Source of the DNA: Alphaproteobacteria bacterium
Lineage (GTDB): Bacteria; Pseudomonadota; Alphaproteobacteria; Rhizobiales; Aestuariivirgaceae
Direction: 5' to 3'
DNA length: 8,033 bases
NCBI GenBank assembly: GCA_005884715.1
Contig: VAZZ01000161.1
Location: forward strand, 1-8,033
Of this stretch, positions 5,607-8,033 are shown piece after piece; position 1 is the stretch's first letter; each line of letters starts with the position of its first letter. The notes under the pieces are model-generated. The model did not search any database, had not been told where the DNA came from, and saw only the letters and a list, made by a program, of their open reading frames with translations. The translations under genes and the position numbers were made by a program.

Positions 5607-6891
5607 TCAGGCCGCCTCGGCCAGGCGCTTGCCCTTTTCGACCGCCTCTTCGATCGTGCCCACCATGTAGAAGGCGGGTTCGGGCAGATAGTCGTATTTA
5701 CCTTCGCACAGTCCCTGGAAGCCCTTGATCGTGTCTTCGAGCTTGACCTGGACTCCGGGCGAACCGGTAAACACGGCGGCGACGTCGAAAGGCTGCGACA
5801 GGAAGCGCTCGATCTTGCGGGCGCGGGCGACGGTCAGCTTGTCCTCTTCCGAGAGCTCGTCCATGCCGAGAATGGCGATGATGTCCTGCAGCGCCTTGTA
5901 GCGCTGGAGGATCACCTGCACGCGGCGCGCCGTCTGATAGTGCTCTTCACCGATGACGCGCGGATCGAGCATGCGCGATGTCGAATCGAGTGGATCGACC
6001 GCTGGATAGATGCCCTTTTCGGCAATGGCGCGCGACAGCACCGTCGTCGCGTCGAGATGGGCGAAGGAGGTGGCGGGCGCCGGATCGGTCAAATCGTCGG
6101 CTGGCACGTAGATGGCCTGCACCGAGGTGATCGAGCCCTTGGTCGTGGTGGTGATGCGCTCCTGAAGAGCACCCATGTCGGTGGCGAGTGTGGGCTGATA
6201 GCCCACCGCCGAGGGAATGCGGCCCAAGAGTGCGGACACTTCCGAGCCGGCCTGCGTGAAGCGAAAGATGTTGTCGACGAAGAACAGCACGTCCTGGCCC
6301 TGGTCGCGGAAGTGCTCGTCGACGGTGAGGCCGGTGAGACCGACGCGGGCGCGCGCGCCCGGCGGCTCGTTCATCTGGCCATACACCAGCGCACACTTTG
6401 AGCCCTCGACCGAGCCCTTGCGCGGGTCCTTGTGAGCACCGTCTTGCCCACACCGGCGCCGCCGAACAGGCCGATCTTGCCGCCCTTGGCGTAAGGCGCC
6501 AGCAGGTCGACGACCTTGATGCCGGTGGCGAGGATCTGCGCTTCGGTCGACTGCTCGGTGAATTCGGGCGCGGGCTGATGGATTGCGCGCGACGTCTTAG
6601 TCTTGATCGGACCCGCCTCATCGACCGGCTCGCCGACAACATTCATGATGCGGCCGAGCGTCTCATCGCCGACCGGGATGGTGATCGGAGCGCCGCTGTC
6701 GGCACCATGTTTTCGCCGAGATGCTGGGCGACTTCGAGCACCAGCCGGTTGCCGCCATTGGTCGTCTCGAGCGCATTGAGGATTTGCGGCAACTCGCCAT
6801 CGAACTGCACATCGACGACGGCGCCCGTCACCTGACGGATGCGGCCGACCGAGTTGCCGGAGGCCTTGGCGCTTGCGGGTTTCTTTGCCAT
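5607..6891 (-). pseudogene. atpD: F1 ATP synthase beta subunit, broken by two internal deletions (possible assembly error)
   Basis: The beta subunit carries the catalytic sites of F1. Its coding sequence lies in three frames: 6891 to about 6703 (MAKKPASAKASGNSVGRIRQ to LGENMV), about 6700 to 6434 (DSGAPITIPVGDET to the P-loop GGAGVGKTVL), and about 6431 to the stop at 5607 (KDPRKGSVEG, YGQMNEPPGARAR, DELSEED, terminal LAEAA). Each piece is highly conserved and error-free. Against the family, about 18 residues (TIAMD.TEGLVRGQEVV region) are missing at the first junction, about 52 bases, and about 40 at the second, about 121 bases, including GERTREGND with the catalytic Glu. Restoring both would give a normal length of about 485 residues. 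The start is ATG 6891 with AGAAGGAAC upstream. As written it encodes no working beta subunit. I think consensus or assembly error likelier than real decay. Confidence 0.9.
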
Positions 6892-6921
6892 CTCGATGTT
6901 CCTTCTGTCGTCAGTTCCGGT

Positions 6922-7765
6922 CTAGAGCGCTTCCGCGCCCGAAATGATTTCGATGAGTTCCTTGGTGATCTGCGCCTGGCGCTGGCGGTTGTAGCGGATC
7001 GACAGCTTGTTGATCATATCGCCGGCATTGCGCGTCGCACTGTCCATGGCACTCATCCGCGCACCTTGTTCAGAGGCGGCATTTTCGAGCAGGGCTCGGA
7101 AAATCTGCACCCCGATATTGCGCGGCAGGAGGTCGGCGAGGATTTCACCCTCGTCCGGCTCGGCATCATAGATGGCGCCGCCGAGATCAGGCGTCTTGCC
7201 GCCCGAGACACTTGTCGGGATGAGCTGCAGCGCCGTCGGCTTCTGCGACATCACCGATTTGAATTCGGCGAAGAACAGCGTGCAGACATCAAATTCACCG
7301 GCATTGAACAGGCTGATGATCTTGGCGCCCACCGGCTGCGCATTGAAGAAGGCCAATTGCTTGAGGCCGCGGAAATCCACCGCATCAATGATGTACCGGC
7401 CATAGTTGCGCTTCAGCGCGTCATTGCCCTTTTTGCCGACGCCGGTCGGCATGCTCGCGCGCCAGCCTCGCGATCGAGGAATTGAAGCCGCCGCACAGGC
7501 CGCGTTCGGCGGTGCACACGACAAGCAGATGCGTCTGGTCCTTGCCGTTGCCGGCGAGGAGCGGCGGCGCGTCATCGCGGCCTTCCATCGAGGACGAGAG
7601 ATTGGCCAGCACGATCGCCATGCGCTCCGAATAGGGACGCGCGGCAATGGCCGATTCCTGAGCGCGGCGCAGTTTCGCTGCCGCCACCATCTGCATCGCC
7701 TTGGTGATCTTGCGCGTCGATTTCACCGACGTGATGCGATTTCTGAGGTCTTTTAGACTTGGCAT
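6922..7765 (-). pseudogene. atpG: F1 ATP synthase gamma subunit, frameshifted by an internal deletion (possible assembly error)
   Basis: Gamma is the rotating central shaft of F1. The N-terminal piece starts at ATG 7765 (MPSLKDLRNRITSVKSTRKI, then AMQMVAAAKLRRAQ) and runs through ERGLCGGFNSSIARLAREHA to about 7450. The remainder continues in another frame from about 7452 (TGVGKKGNDALKRNYG, TLFFAEFKSVMSQKPTALQLIP, DLLPRNIGVQIF, AASEQGARMSAMDSATRNAG, ITKELIEIISGAEAL) to the TAG at 6922. At the junction the family normally has about 10-14 further residues (the LxAEGKTVKI stretch). The shift equals a loss of 3n-1 bases, about 32-38 by comparison with the usual length of about 290 residues. The N- and C-terminal helices that form the coiled-coil shaft are intact. 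Gaps of 36 bases to atpA and 30 to atpD are normal. Same caveat as atpD: error is likelier than inactivation. Confidence 0.88.
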
Positions 7766-7801
7766 CGTCCTGCCTTCAGCTCCCGGCCTCGTTCAGGATG
7801 A

Positions 7802-8033
7802 TCAAGCAAATGACTTGGCGAAGCCCGCCACGACGTTCTTGAGCTTGTCGCCGATAGTGTTGGAAATTTCCTTCTCGGTACGGATCGCATCGAGGATATC
7901 GGCATGGCTTTCGCGGATGAGGCGCAGAAGCCCATCCTCGAAATCGCGCACCTTCGCGACCGGCAGGGGATCGAGATAGCCGTTGACGCCGGCATAGATC
8001 ACGACGACCTGCTCTTCGGTCTTAAGCGGCGAG
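7802..8033 (-). CDS. atpA: F1 ATP synthase alpha subunit, C-terminal part
   Basis: The last 77 codons of the alpha subunit, the nucleotide-binding partner of beta in the F1 hexamer. The coding sequence enters from the right edge of the window in the frame SPLKTEEQVVVIYAGVNGYL and ends KNVVAGFAKSFA with a TGA at 7802-7804. This is the C-terminal helical domain of alpha; the P-loop and catalytic-site residues lie outside the window. The EEQVVVIYAGVNGYLD stretch and the tail of the form K..V..F...F are typical of alphaproteobacterial AtpA. The frame is intact in the visible part. It is followed after 36 bases by atpG, the standard operon order atpH-A-G-D-C. Confidence 0.95.
   Translation of the reverse strand, partial: SPLKTEEQVVVIYAGVNGYLDPLPVAKVRDFEDGLLRLIRESHADILDAIRTEKEISNTIGDKLKNVVAGFAKSFA

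Noticed and set aside
5053..5670. 205-codon plus-strand frame running from the helicase tail over atpC
   Set aside because: It overlaps the helicase end, the terminator hairpin and the whole of atpC, which is unmistakable on the other strand.
5607..7765. Programmed frameshifting or translational bypass in atpD and atpG
   Set aside because: Conserved coding sequence is missing at the junctions rather than interrupted, so no recoding event could restore the lost residues, including the catalytic Glu of beta.

Overview
The window reads as an ordinary chromosomal segment of an alphaproteobacterium, most likely Hyphomicrobiales (Rhizobiales). This rests on high G+C, on the character of the proteins (RppH, a YibQ-type protein with GGMG in place of the metal-binding aspartates, CtpA and the F1 subunits all look rhizobial), and on the neighbourhood of ctpA, a divergent polysaccharide deacetylase and rppH near atpAGDC. 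No mobile element, CRISPR array, tRNA or rRNA was seen.

Layout. The plus strand carries the 3' part of ctpA (1-870), closed by a strong intrinsic terminator. Next comes a tightly packed group of four genes: a membrane-anchored YibQ-like protein (1096-2238), rppH (2238-2735, GTG start overlapping the previous stop by one base), a 74-residue two-helix membrane protein (2735-2959, again a one-base overlap) and a HAD phosphatase (2968-3633). A candidate promoter overlaps the HAD stop codon and would give a roughly 190-base structured leader before a DEAD-box RNA helicase (TTG start at 3851, stop at 5149). The minus strand carries the F1 part of the ATP synthase operon, transcribed leftward as atpA (partial), atpG, atpD, atpC. 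The helicase and atpC converge on one hairpin (5161-5187) that can serve both strands.

The most striking observation is in the atp genes. atpD is split over three reading frames and atpG over two. At each junction the flanking protein sequence is excellent, but a block of conserved sequence is missing: about 52 and 121 bases in atpD and roughly 32-38 bases in atpG. The larger atpD gap removes the segment just after the P-loop, including the catalytic glutamate. F1 genes are normally needed and the rest is well conserved, so assembly or consensus error is the leading explanation. Real decay, with another ATP synthase copy elsewhere, is the alternative.

Other points of interest are modest: three GANTC (CcrM) sites in and beside the ctpA-yibQ gap, the degenerate metal site of the YibQ-like protein, DEVD in the helicase, a Nudix-box Gly-to-Ala change, and the helicase leader. 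I did not find a convincing novel system.
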